64,000 nucleotides of DNA from Xanthomarina spongicola (GTDB taxonomy: Bacteria; Bacteroidota; Bacteroidia; Flavobacteriales; Flavobacteriaceae): NCBI RefSeq assembly GCF_003148645.1, contig NZ_QGGP01000003.1, positions 1-64,000 of the forward strand. The letters run 5' to 3'. A model generated the notes under the pieces. The model made no database searches, was not told where the DNA came from, and worked only from the letters and a program-made list of their open reading frames with translations. The position numbers were made by a program, and so were the translations under genes. Shown here in pieces: positions 52,300 to 60,930 of the stretch. Each line of letters begins with the position of its first letter. Positions within the stretch are counted from its first letter, which is position 1.

Positions 52300-53244
52300 A
52301 TGAAAAAAACTACTTATTTAATGGCAATATGTTTTGCTTTTTACTCATTTACATATGCTCAATATACACCTATACCAGATGCAAATTTTGAATTAGAATT
52401 AATTGCCGATGGAATTGATTCAGACCCTACACCAGATGGTCAAATATTGACAGCTGATGCTGCTGGGCATACAGGAGAGTTAAATGTGGCATACAAAAAC
52501 ATTTCAGATTTTACTGGTGTAGAAGCATTTGTTGCTATAGATGCAATAAATGTAAATGGTAATTTAATGACTTCCATAGATGTTACTAATAGCCCAAATT
52601 TAACTCGTGTTCGAGCCAGAAGTTGTTCAAATTTAACAAATATAAATGTTACTGGTTTGGTTCTAGTGAATGAAATGGATTTTGGGTCTGCTAGCTTATC
52701 TTCATTAAGTGTTGTTACCAATACAGCTTTGGTAGATTTAGATGTTAGAAATTGTGATATAACAACTTTAGATTTAAGTCAGAATCTTGCTATAAGTATT
52801 ATTGATGTTAAAAATAATGGCTTAACATTCTTAGACATGCGTAATGGAAATAATGCAGCTACTAGTTTTGTTGGTGATTTTAATCCAGGATTGGAGTGTA
52901 TTTTCGTTGATGATGCTTCAGAGCCTAATCTTTCATCTTGGACAATAGATGCTAACAGTAATTTTGTAGAAACAGTAGGCGAATGTAATTCACTATCAGT
53001 AGATAATGCTAATGAACTATCATTTAGTATGTATCCAAATCCAACAAGGAACACTTTGTATGTGGATGCTAAAACAAATAATTCAATAATTAATATCTAT
53101 AATATTACAGGAAAAATTGTATTAACAAAAACATTAATACAAGGTAATAATCTGGTAGATGTTTCTCGATTAGCTTCAGGAATTTATTTAGCAAGATTTA
53201 GTTCAGACAATCAATTAGATACTAAAAAATTGATAATTAAATAA
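52300..53244 (+). CDS. Leucine-rich-repeat-like secreted protein with T9SS type A sorting domain
   Basis: The 314-residue protein has a signal peptide (ending FTYAQ), then YTPIPDANFELELIADGID, an opening typical of bacterial LRR proteins. It continues with about six short leucine-rich-like coils (LTRVRARSCSNLTNINVTGL; LVDLDVRNCDITTLDLSQNL) and a C-terminal T9SS type A tail (SFSMYPNPTRNTLYVDAKT; LASGIYLARFSSDNQLDTKK). It is expected to be secreted through T9SS and may be attached to the surface. It is flanked by terminators on both sides, hence monocistronic. Ligand unknown. Confidence 0.92.
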   Translation: MKKTTYLMAICFAFYSFTYAQYTPIPDANFELELIADGIDSDPTPDGQILTADAAGHTGELNVAYKNISDFTGVEAFVAIDAINVNGNLMTSIDVTNSPNLTRVRARSCSNLTNINVTGLVLVNEMDFGSASLSSLSVVTNTALVDLDVRNCDITTLDLSQNLAISIIDVKNNGLTFLDMRNGNNAATSFVGDFNPGLECIFVDDASEPNLSSWTIDANSNFVETVGECNSLSVDNANELSFSMYPNPTRNTLYVDAKTNNSIINIYNITGKIVLTKTLIQGNNLVDVSRLASGIYLARFSSDNQLDTKKLIIK

Positions 53245-53263
53245 TAAACTTAAATACTTAAGT

Positions 53264-53301
53264 AAAAAAAGAGCGACTTAATTAAGTCGCTCTTTTTTTT
53301 T
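53264..53301. terminator. Palindromic terminator after the LRR-like T9SS gene
   Basis: A palindrome (gagcgactta with its complement, abutting at TTAATTAA) has eight flanking T bases on the plus strand and A bases upstream. It serves both this gene and the convergent hemD. Confidence 0.92.
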
Positions 53302-53316
53302 AATAAGTAGAGAATG

Positions 53317-54066
53317 TTATTTCTTTTTATTTACTTCTTTAATATGTTTTTCTAGAGCCATTGTCATAGAAGGAGTTTCTGGTGTTGGAGCTGCAATATC
53401 AACTCTTAAACCTTTTGCTTCTGCAGCCTTTATTGTTGTATTTCCAAAAACAGCTATACAAGTTTCATTTTGTTTAAAATCAGGGAAATTATGAAATAAA
53501 GAATCAATTCCAGAAGGACTAAAGAACACAAGAATGTCATAATAAACATCAGCAAGATCAGATAAGTCGCTAATTACAGTTCTATAAAAAACAGCTTTTT
53601 TCCAGTTTACATTTAATTCGTTTAAAATTTCTGGAACTTCAGGTTTTAACTTATCTGTTGTTGGAAGTAAAAATGATTCGTCTTTATATTTCTTAATTAA
53701 TGGGCATAATTCGGCAAAATTACGTTTCCCTACATATATTTTACGTTTTCTATAGACAACATACTTTTGAAGGTAATATGCAACAGCTTCAGATTGACAA
53801 AAATATTTCATTGTATCTGGTACTTTAAAACGCATTTCTTCGGCTACTCTAAAAAAATGATCAACAGCATTTCTACTTGTTAAAACTATAGCTGTGTAAT
53901 TTTTTAAATCTACTTTTTGTAGTCTAATTTCTTTAGCATCAACTCCCTCAACATGAATAAATGGTCTAAAGTCTATTTTAACTTTTTGCTTCTCTTGGAG
54001 ATCAAAGTAAGGCGAATTTTCTATTTTAGGTTCTGGTTGAGACACTAAAATTGTTTTCACTTTCAT
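53317..54066 (-). CDS. hemD: Uroporphyrinogen-III synthase
   Basis: The 249-residue protein matches the flavobacterial HemD group, which cyclises hydroxymethylbilane to uroporphyrinogen III. Seen are MKVKTILVSQPEP, KNYTAIVLTSRNAVDHFFRV, the inter-domain CQSEAVAYYLQKY and the C-terminal half DILVFFSPSGIDSLFHNFPD then IAVFGNTTIKAAEAKGLRV. The family is poorly conserved in sequence, so identity relies on these two half-repeats and on the neighbouring DUF4271 gene, its usual companion. The gap between the two is 14 bp. Confidence 0.92.
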   Translation of the reverse strand: MKVKTILVSQPEPKIENSPYFDLQEKQKVKIDFRPFIHVEGVDAKEIRLQKVDLKNYTAIVLTSRNAVDHFFRVAEEMRFKVPDTMKYFCQSEAVAYYLQKYVVYRKRKIYVGKRNFAELCPLIKKYKDESFLLPTTDKLKPEVPEILNELNVNWKKAVFYRTVISDLSDLADVYYDILVFFSPSGIDSLFHNFPDFKQNETCIAVFGNTTIKAAEAKGLRVDIAAPTPETPSMTMALEKHIKEVNKKK

Positions 54067-54080
54067 AGGCTAAGAATGTT

Positions 54081-54734
54081 TTAAACTTTATTTACTATAA
54101 AGACCTTAAACAAAATGATGTAAGGCCCTATTTCAAGTGCGCAAAGATACAAAATAAAATAGAAAAATTCTCTTTTTATTAAATTAAGATTTGATTTGAA
54201 AGACGTTATTAACCCTATTATATTTATAATTAACAATAATAAAACAACACAAACAATTATATATTTATTGGGTTCTATACTAAAAAGGAGTATAATATTT
54301 ATTGGAATTAATGCTAAGCCTAAAAAATTTTTATAACTGGTTTTTTGAAAAAGATATTTGTCTATTAAATTATCGATACTAAAAAGGCTTCCAATAAGTC
54401 TTTCTAAAAGAACTTTAATTAAAATAAAGAGACCAATGCCAATTATTAAATTAAAAATAAAATTAATAGTATTATCAATATGTTCAATTAATATTTGATA
54501 AGTAATATAGCTAAATATAGAAAGAGATATTATTAAATTTACAAACAATAAACCATCAAATAAATCTAAAAATTTCTGTTCTCTCGAATATATTTTTAAA
54601 TAACTAGAATTTATTAATACTGACACAAATTGGTTAAATCTTTTTTCAAATAATAATTTGGCTAGGGCAATAAAAACTAAGCTAATTATTATTAGTACTA
54701 TAAATAAATCGTATGAAGATTCTGGACGTAGCAT
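54081..54734 (-). CDS. DUF4271 family membrane protein
   Basis: The 217-residue protein has about six membrane segments and matches DUF4271 (MLRPESSYDLFIVLIIISLV; FEKRFNQFVSVLINSSYLKI; FFYFILYLCALEIGPYIILF). The family is nearly always next to hemD in flavobacteria, suggesting a role in heme or tetrapyrrole transport or in envelope assembly, but this is inference. The Glu in ALEIGPYI and the short polar loops are conserved-looking features. Confidence 0.88.
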   Translation of the reverse strand: MLRPESSYDLFIVLIIISLVFIALAKLLFEKRFNQFVSVLINSSYLKIYSREQKFLDLFDGLLFVNLIISLSIFSYITYQILIEHIDNTINFIFNLIIGIGLFILIKVLLERLIGSLFSIDNLIDKYLFQKTSYKNFLGLALIPINIILLFSIEPNKYIIVCVVLLLLIINIIGLITSFKSNLNLIKREFFYFILYLCALEIGPYIILFKVFIVNKV

Positions 54735-54841
54735 GGTGTAAAATTATCATAAAAAATATTAGTTATTTCATATTTTTTAAGGAATATTTAAAAAACTATA
54801 TCTTTTAAATAGATTACATTTGTTAAAATTTAAATCTTTTA

Positions 54842-55561
54842 ATGAAGGACGCCATTGTCATTATACCAACTTATAATGAGATAGAAAATATAGAAGCTAT
54901 AATAAAAGCTGTGTTTTCTCAAAATAAGGAATTTCACATTCTAGTGGTAGATGATAATTCACCTGACTTAACAGCATTAAAAGTAAAAGAACTACAGAAA
55001 GATTTTCAAGATAAATTGTTTTTGTTGCAGCGTAAAACAAAAACAGGACTAGGCTCTGCTTATATTGATGCTTTTAAGTGGTGTTTAGAAAAGGAATATG
55101 AATATATTTTTGAAATGGATGCTGATTTCTCTCATAATCCTGAAGATTTAATTAAATTATATAATGCTTGCCATCTTGAAAAGGCAGATGTAGCTATTGG
55201 TTCTAGGTATATACAAGGAGTAAATGTAGTTAATTGGCCTATGAGTAGAATTCTACTTTCATATTTTGCATCAAAGTATGTTAGATTTATTACTAGGATG
55301 AAAATTGAAGACACAACAGCTGGTTTTGTTTGTTATAATCGAAAAGTTTTAGAGGCAATTAATTTAGATAAAATAGAGTTTATAGGTTATGCATTTCAAA
55401 TAGAAATGAAATTCAAAGCTTATTTAAAGAAGTTTAATATTGTTGAAGTTCCTGTTATTTTTACAGATAGGAAAAAAGGAAAATCTAAAATGAGTGGAAG
55501 TATTATTTCTGAAGCTATTTTTGGAGTTATTAAAATGAAAATAAAGAGTTTTTTTAATTAA
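54842..55561 (+). CDS. Polyprenol monophosphomannose synthase (GT2 family)
   Basis: The 239-residue glycosyltransferase begins MKDAIVIIPTYNEIENIEAI and has VVDDNSPDLTA (nucleotide sugar), IFEMDADFSHNPEDLIKLY (DxD-like metal site), VAIGSRYIQGVNVVNWPMSR and VEVPVIFTDRKKGKSKMSGS, the full dolichol/polyprenol-phosphate mannose synthase set. It transfers mannose (or glucose) to a polyprenyl phosphate for periplasmic or outer glycosylation. No C-terminal membrane domain is present. A TACATTTG box lies at 54815-54822. The dihydroorotase-like gene follows after 8 bp. Confidence 0.94.
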   Translation: MKDAIVIIPTYNEIENIEAIIKAVFSQNKEFHILVVDDNSPDLTALKVKELQKDFQDKLFLLQRKTKTGLGSAYIDAFKWCLEKEYEYIFEMDADFSHNPEDLIKLYNACHLEKADVAIGSRYIQGVNVVNWPMSRILLSYFASKYVRFITRMKIEDTTAGFVCYNRKVLEAINLDKIEFIGYAFQIEMKFKAYLKKFNIVEVPVIFTDRKKGKSKMSGSIISEAIFGVIKMKIKSFFN

Positions 55562-55569
55562 AAATTTAC

Positions 55570-56910
55570 ATGAATACACTACTAATTAAGAATGCAAGAA
55601 TAGTAAATGAAGGAAAGATTTTTGAAGGAGATATTCTTGTAGAGAATAATATTATTAAAGAAATATCGAGTTCTATAAGTGCTAAATCTTCTAATGTACA
55701 GATAATTGATGCCGAAGGAAATTATGTAATTCCAGGTGTTATAGACGATCAGGTGCATTTTAGAGAGCCAGGATTAACTTATAAAGCAAATATTGAGTCT
55801 GAATCTAAAGCTGCTATTGCTGGAGGGATTACTTCTTATATTGAAATGCCGAATACTAATCCACAAACCACAACTATAGAAGCCTTAAACGATAAATTTA
55901 GTATAGCATCTGAAACATCTTATGCAAACTATTCGTTTATGTTTGGTGGTACAAACGATAATCTAGAGGAAATACTAAAAGTAAATCCTAAAGAAGTTGC
56001 TGGTTTAAAATTGTTCTTAGGTTCATCAACAGGTAATATGCTTGTTGATAATCCTGAGGTTTTAGAAAAAATATTTTCAAGTACAGACATGATTATTTCT
56101 GTGCATTGTGAAGATGAAGCAACCATTCAGGCTAATTTAGAAGCTAATATAGAAAAGTATGGAGAAGATATTCCTGTAAAGCTTCATCCACAAATAAGAA
56201 GTGAGAAAGCCTGTTATATTTCATCTTCAAAAGCCATAGAATTAGCTAAAAAAACTGGAGCAAGACTGCATGTGTTTCATCTCTCAACCGGAATTGAAAC
56301 AAAGCTATTTACTAATAAAATTCCTCTTAAAGATAAAAAAATTACTGCCGAAGTTTGTGTACACCACTTGTGGTTTAGTGAAGAGGATTACGACACAAAA
56401 GGCACTTTAATAAAATGGAACCCAGCAGTAAAAACGGCAAATGATAGAGATGAACTTTGGAAAGCTCTCTTAGATGGTAGAATAGATGTATTAGCCACAG
56501 ACCATGCACCACATACGCTTGAAGAAAAAAAACAAGTATATACTAAAGCTCCTTCTGGAGGTCCTTTAGTTCAACATGCTTTAGTGGCAATTCTAGAAGC
56601 GCATCATAAAGGAAAAATTTCTTTAGAAAAAGTTGTTGAGAAAATGTGTCATAATCCAGCTATCCTATTTCAAATTGAAAAAAGAGGATTTATTAAAGAA
56701 GGCTATTTTGCAGATTTAGTTATTGTAAATTTAAACAAGCCTTGGACAGTTAATAAACAAAATATATTATATAAATGTGGTTGGTCTCCATTTGAAGGAA
56801 CAGCTTTTAAGTCTAGAGTTACACATACTATTTTAAATGGACATGTAGTATATGAAAACTCTAAATTTAGCAATACAAAACATAGTAAACGATTAACATT
56901 TAATAGATGA
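55570..56910 (+). CDS. Dihydroorotase-like amidohydrolase (QxH instead of HxH)
   Basis: The 446-residue protein has the dihydroorotase outline: NARIVNEGKIFEGDILVENN, IDDQVHFREPGLTYKANIES, VAGLKLFLGSSTGNM (carboxylated Lys region), ISVHCEDEATI and LHVFHLSTGIETKLF (metal His), and VLATDHAPHTLEEKK (catalytic Asp). In the first metal motif DDQVHFREPG a Gln replaces the first His of the usual HxH, so one zinc ligand is altered; this variant is, as far as I recall, normal in flavobacteria. It should cyclise carbamoyl-aspartate in pyrimidine synthesis, if active. DUF4296 overlaps by 4 bp. Confidence 0.9.
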   Translation: MNTLLIKNARIVNEGKIFEGDILVENNIIKEISSSISAKSSNVQIIDAEGNYVIPGVIDDQVHFREPGLTYKANIESESKAAIAGGITSYIEMPNTNPQTTTIEALNDKFSIASETSYANYSFMFGGTNDNLEEILKVNPKEVAGLKLFLGSSTGNMLVDNPEVLEKIFSSTDMIISVHCEDEATIQANLEANIEKYGEDIPVKLHPQIRSEKACYISSSKAIELAKKTGARLHVFHLSTGIETKLFTNKIPLKDKKITAEVCVHHLWFSEEDYDTKGTLIKWNPAVKTANDRDELWKALLDGRIDVLATDHAPHTLEEKKQVYTKAPSGGPLVQHALVAILEAHHKGKISLEKVVEKMCHNPAILFQIEKRGFIKEGYFADLVIVNLNKPWTVNKQNILYKCGWSPFEGTAFKSRVTHTILNGHVVYENSKFSNTKHSKRLTFNR

Positions 56911-57356
56911 AAAATATCTTAATCTATATATTGTTAATTGGGTTTTTAATCTCTTGCTCTGGAATAAAAAAACCAAAAAAACCTGAGAATTTAATTTCAA
57001 AGGAAGAAATGGTTAACATTTTAATAGATATGTCTTTGTTATCTTCTGCAAAAGGAATTAATAAATCTATAATTGAGAATAATGGAATAGTTCCAGAAAG
57101 TTATATATATACTAAGCATCAGATTGATAGTTTACAATTTATTGAGAGCAATGAATATTACACCTATAATCTAAATGAGTATCAAGATATAATTAAAAGG
57201 GTAACAGATAGTTTAATAAAGTTACGTGAAGAATATAGTACTCTTGCCGAAAAAGAAAACCAAGAGAAAAAGAAAATGGATTCAATAAAAAGATCTAAAA
57301 GAAAAAACAAAGGGTTTTTATTAGAAGATATTGAACCTGTTAAAAGTGAAAACTAA
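56907..57356 (+). CDS. DUF4296 family lipoprotein
   Basis: The 149-residue protein has a lipoprotein signal (MKNILIYILLIGFLISCSG) and the DUF4296 helix block KPENLISKEEMVNILIDMSL, ending in a Lys/Glu-rich coiled coil (YSTLAEKENQEKKKMDSIKR). It overlaps the dihydroorotase-like gene by 4 bp (ATGA), so it is translationally coupled. Function unknown; the family is confined to Bacteroidota and keeps this gene order. Confidence 0.88.
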   Translation: MKNILIYILLIGFLISCSGIKKPKKPENLISKEEMVNILIDMSLLSSAKGINKSIIENNGIVPESYIYTKHQIDSLQFIESNEYYTYNLNEYQDIIKRVTDSLIKLREEYSTLAEKENQEKKKMDSIKRSKRKNKGFLLEDIEPVKSEN

Positions 57357-57359
57357 TTA

Positions 57360-58367
57360 TTAGTGTTCATTTAAATAAATGATTGAAACTTCTTTTACAG
57401 CATCTTCAATAGGTTTAAAAGTAAAATCTAAGGAGTGCTTAATTTTACTATTGTTATAAAGAGATTTTGTCATTAAAGTATTTGCTAATTGTTTGCTTAA
57501 AGTTCTTCGTTTTCCAGTTAATTTACAATATATCCAATCAACTCTCCACCCAATACCTAAAATAGTTTTTCCAGCTTTTTTAGAAGGAGATTTTACTTTT
57601 AGTGCATTTGCAATACAATCTATAAAATACTTATAAGTCCAATTTTCAGTAACTAAAACAAAACGTTCATTTTTTATATTACTTTCTAATAACTGAGTCA
57701 TGCTATTTACAACATCAAAAACATCTATATAGCCTACTGCTCCAGTTGTGTAATGAGTTAGACCATTAGCAACTTTTTTAAAAATATTTCCACTACCATA
57801 TTTCCAGATTCCAGGACCAATAATTACGCCAGGATTAACAATTACAGCATCTAAGCCTTCTTGAGTTCCACGCCAAACTTCCATCTCTGCACCATATTTA
57901 GTTATCCCATAAACACTATTGTCTGCTTCAGGATTCCATTGTGTGTTTTCGTCTATTTTTTCATTATTATTTGTGTGTCCAATAGCAGCAACAGAACTAA
58001 CATAACACAGTTTTTTTACATTATTTGCAATGCATAGGTTAACAATATTGGCAGTTCCTTCAATATTAGTTTTTCTTAAAAGGTGGTATTTATTTGGCTC
58101 AAAAGACACAAAAGCTGCACAATGATAAACATATGACACATCTTTAAAAGCTTCAGTTAGTAAAGGAGTATCTAACAAATCTGCTCGAACCCATTCTATG
58201 TTATTAAACAAGGCATCTGGATTTTGGCTATAATATGAAAAAACTTTTTTTACAATAGCCAATTTTTTTTCATTTCTATAAATAGCTTTTATAGATTTAT
58301 TCTCTTTAGAAAGTTGATACAATAAATGCGATCCAACTAAGCCAGTTCCTCCAGTAACTAATATCAT
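57360..58367 (-). CDS. NAD-dependent epimerase/dehydratase family protein
   Basis: The 335-residue extended short-chain dehydrogenase has the Rossmann motif MILVTGGTGLVGSHLLYQLS, VYHCAAFVSF, KLCYVSSVAAIGH and the catalytic Tyr-Lys pair in YGITKYGAEMEVWRG. The C-terminal half is specific to the flavobacterial subgroup (IYCKLTGKRRTLSKQLANTL). A sugar or dihydroflavonol-type ketone substrate is possible, and its identity is unknown. It is convergent with DUF4296 and divergent from tyrS. Confidence 0.9.
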   Translation of the reverse strand: MILVTGGTGLVGSHLLYQLSKENKSIKAIYRNEKKLAIVKKVFSYYSQNPDALFNNIEWVRADLLDTPLLTEAFKDVSYVYHCAAFVSFEPNKYHLLRKTNIEGTANIVNLCIANNVKKLCYVSSVAAIGHTNNNEKIDENTQWNPEADNSVYGITKYGAEMEVWRGTQEGLDAVIVNPGVIIGPGIWKYGSGNIFKKVANGLTHYTTGAVGYIDVFDVVNSMTQLLESNIKNERFVLVTENWTYKYFIDCIANALKVKSPSKKAGKTILGIGWRVDWIYCKLTGKRRTLSKQLANTLMTKSLYNNSKIKHSLDFTFKPIEDAVKEVSIIYLNEH

Positions 58368-58455
58368 AAAACTAAAGTAAAGAATTATTAATAAAGAGAG
58401 AGTAATTATTCATTGATTTTTATCTTTGCTCAAATTAATCGATAAAAATTATACA

Positions 58456-59763
58456 ATGACCAATACATTTGTTGAAGAACTACGTTGGAGAGGGATGGTA
58501 CACGATATCATGCCAGGAACAGAAGAGCAGTTAAATAAAGAAATGACAACGGGTTATGTAGGCTTTGATCCAACTTCAGATTCATTACATATTGGAAGTT
58601 TGGTTCCTATTATTTTATTGGTTCATCTTCAAAAAGCTGGTCATAAACCAATTGCTTTAGTTGGTGGAGCCACAGGAATGATTGGTGATCCTTCAGGGAA
58701 AAGTGATGAAAGAAATTTATTGACAGAAGACATATTAAACCATAATGTTGATGGTATAAAAAATGTACTTTCTCGTTTTCTAAATTTTAATTCTAATGAA
58801 AAAAATGCACCAATACTTGTAAATAACTACGATTGGATGAAATCTTTTTCGTTTATAAATTTTGCTAGAGAAGTTGGTAAACGAATTACAGTTAATTACA
58901 TGATGGCTAAAGATTCGGTTAAAAAGCGCTTATCTGGTGAAGAAGGCAGTGTAGGCATGTCTTTTACAGAGTTTACATATCAATTAATTCAAGGTTACGA
59001 TTTCTATCATTTACATAAAAACTACAATTGTGTCTTGCAAATGGGTGGAAGTGATCAATGGGGAAACATTACAACAGGAACCGAATTGGTAAGACGAATG
59101 AATGTTGGGGAAGATGTGAAAGCATTTGCTATGACCTGTCCATTAATAACTAAAGCAGATGGTTCTAAATTTGGAAAAAGTGAAGGAGGAAACATCTGGT
59201 TAGATGCCGATAAAACATCAGTATATAAATTTTATCAGTTTTGGTTGAATACTAGTGATGAAGATGCAGAGAAGTATATTAAAATTTTCACCTTTTTAGA
59301 TAAAAAAAATATAGATGCTTTAATTGAAGAGCATAAACAAATGCCACATTTACGTTTGTTGCAAAAGCGTTTAGCTGAAGAAGTAACGACGTTTGTCCAC
59401 TCTAAAGAAGATTTTGAAAATGCAGAGAAAGCATCGAATATTCTTTTTAGCAAATCGTTTAAAGAAGATATTAAAACGCTAGACGAAGCCACCTTTTTAG
59501 ATGTTTTTGAAGGTGTGCCTCAAGCTGAAATTTCTAAAGCAGATTTAAATGAAGGTTTAGATATGATTGCTGCCCTTTCAGCTAAAACAAATTTTTTAGC
59601 ATCGAATAGTGAGGCCAGAAGAGCTTTAAAAGAAAATGCTGTATCAGTAAATAAAGAGAAGGTTAAAGAAGATTACCAATTAACTTCAGAAGATTTAATA
59701 AACAACAAATACATCATCCTTAATAAAGGGAAAAAAAATACCTACATTATTAAAGTGGTTTAA
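58456..59763 (+). CDS. tyrS: Tyrosine--tRNA ligase
   Basis: The start is ATG 58456 ([20 protein letters not shown]), the usual TyrRS N-terminus; 10 extra residues are possible upstream. The 435-residue class I synthetase has the HIGH-type motif [12 protein letters not shown], the tyrosine/AMP pocket [19 protein letters not shown] and [20 protein letters not shown] with [10 protein letters not shown], the KMSKS equivalent [14 protein letters not shown], and a C-terminal S4 RNA-binding domain ([18 protein letters not shown]). A TATCTTTG box at 58421-58428 is a likely -7 element. Confidence 0.97.
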   Translation: MTNTFVEELRWRGMVHDIMPGTEEQLNKEMTTGYVGFDPTSDSLHIGSLVPIILLVHLQKAGHKPIALVGGATGMIGDPSGKSDERNLLTEDILNHNVDGIKNVLSRFLNFNSNEKNAPILVNNYDWMKSFSFINFAREVGKRITVNYMMAKDSVKKRLSGEEGSVGMSFTEFTYQLIQGYDFYHLHKNYNCVLQMGGSDQWGNITTGTELVRRMNVGEDVKAFAMTCPLITKADGSKFGKSEGGNIWLDADKTSVYKFYQFWLNTSDEDAEKYIKIFTFLDKKNIDALIEEHKQMPHLRLLQKRLAEEVTTFVHSKEDFENAEKASNILFSKSFKEDIKTLDEATFLDVFEGVPQAEISKADLNEGLDMIAALSAKTNFLASNSEARRALKENAVSVNKEKVKEDYQLTSEDLINNKYIILNKGKKNTYIIKVV

Positions 59764-59767
59764 AATA

Positions 59768-59797
59768 AAAACGTCCCGAAAGACTCGGGACATTTTA
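59768..59797 (+). terminator. tyrS terminator
   Basis: A GC-rich 7-bp stem (gtcccga with tcgggac) with a 5-base loop is followed by a short T-run. Confidence 0.8.
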
Positions 59798-59864
59798 CTA
59801 AAAACTAACCAATCAATTTTCTCTTTTACAGAGCATTTAAATAGTCGTTATAATTTAAATAACC

Positions 59865-60845
59865 TTACAAAGCCATTAAATTACAGCCTCTAATATCTGA
59901 ATTATCAAACCTTCCAATAATTTCAAACGTACCATTGTTGTAAACACGACCTAAATCTTGAGTTGCTATAAATGAACAGGAATTTATATTTGCTAAATCA
60001 ATAATATTAATACCACCTGTTTTATTTTGGTTTAATATAGTTAAAGCATCTTCTGTCTCTCGAGTAAAAACCTTCATGGTTTTTGAGCATTCAAAAATAC
60101 CATTCCCTTTAGAATATGCCTGACTTAATAATTCAGTCATGCCATATTCACTATGTATATTATTAACTCCAAATCCTTTCTTTAAAATGCCATGAAGCTC
60201 ATCTCTTACCAATTCTTTTCGTCTACCTTTCATGCCTCCAGTTTCCATGACTATCGTATTTTTTAATTCAAACTGATGCTCTTCTACCAAATCTAATAAT
60301 GCAAAAGAGACTCCAATTAATAATACTTTTTCACTTTGAGCATCTAGTTGAATTAATGTGTCTTTTAATTCAGAATAATTATCTAAATAAAAGCCACTTT
60401 TAGGTTTCTTGGATTGCTTAATTAAAGAGTCAACCATATAAATTAATGAAGAGCCATCACGTTCTAAATAGCTAGGTAGTAATGCTAAAATGGTATAATC
60501 TTCAACATCACCATAAAACTGCTTAAAACCATTATTAAAACTCTTCTCATAGATATCTATATCTGATACTAGATGCTTACTTGTAATACTACCTGTTGTA
60601 CCAGAACTTGAAAATGTTTTCTGAACAACTTCTGTAGTACTAAGAATATTATGTGTTTTAAAAAACTGAATAGGAAGAAAAGGAATTTCTTCTAAGGTTT
60701 TTACGTCACTCGGGTTTTTATAGAGTAAATCGCAAAAGGAACGATAGACAATATTATTTTCAAATTGAAATTTAAAGATCTTTAAGGCCATGTCTTTAAA
60801 ATCTGTCTCATTTTTTATTTGAAATATTTGCGATGTATCTATCAT
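59865..60845 (-). CDS. LuxE/acyl-protein synthetase-like acyltransferase
   Basis: The start is taken at 60845 (MIDTSQIFQIKNETDFKDMA), because the upstream in-frame ATG at 60893 lies inside a terminator hairpin. The 326-residue protein resembles the LuxE acyl-protein synthetase/ANL-like group: EEIPFLPIQFFKTHNILS, TFSSSGTTGSITSKHLV (ATP-binding P-loop-like), LLPSYLERDGSSLIYMVDSL, METGGMKGRRKELVRDELHG and YGMTELLSQAYSKGN. It should activate a carboxylic acid as an adenylate or acyl-thioester. No lux genes are nearby, so the natural acyl substrate is unknown. Confidence 0.88.
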   Translation of the reverse strand: MIDTSQIFQIKNETDFKDMALKIFKFQFENNIVYRSFCDLLYKNPSDVKTLEEIPFLPIQFFKTHNILSTTEVVQKTFSSSGTTGSITSKHLVSDIDIYEKSFNNGFKQFYGDVEDYTILALLPSYLERDGSSLIYMVDSLIKQSKKPKSGFYLDNYSELKDTLIQLDAQSEKVLLIGVSFALLDLVEEHQFELKNTIVMETGGMKGRRKELVRDELHGILKKGFGVNNIHSEYGMTELLSQAYSKGNGIFECSKTMKVFTRETEDALTILNQNKTGGINIIDLANINSCSFIATQDLGRVYNNGTFEIIGRFDNSDIRGCNLMAL

Positions 60846-60870
60846 AGAAATTTGGTCACAACAAAAGTAT

Positions 60871-60912
60871 ATAAAATAAAAAAGCGTTACCAATTTTGGT
60901 AACGCTTTTAAA
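60871..60912 (-). terminator. Hairpin terminator after the large T9SS gene
   Basis: A 13-bp stem (aaagcgttaccaa with its complement) has a 2-base loop and a T-rich tail on the minus strand. It separates the T9SS gene from the LuxE-like gene. Confidence 0.88.
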
Positions 60913-60930
60913 AAAGTATTTAAAAAGGAA

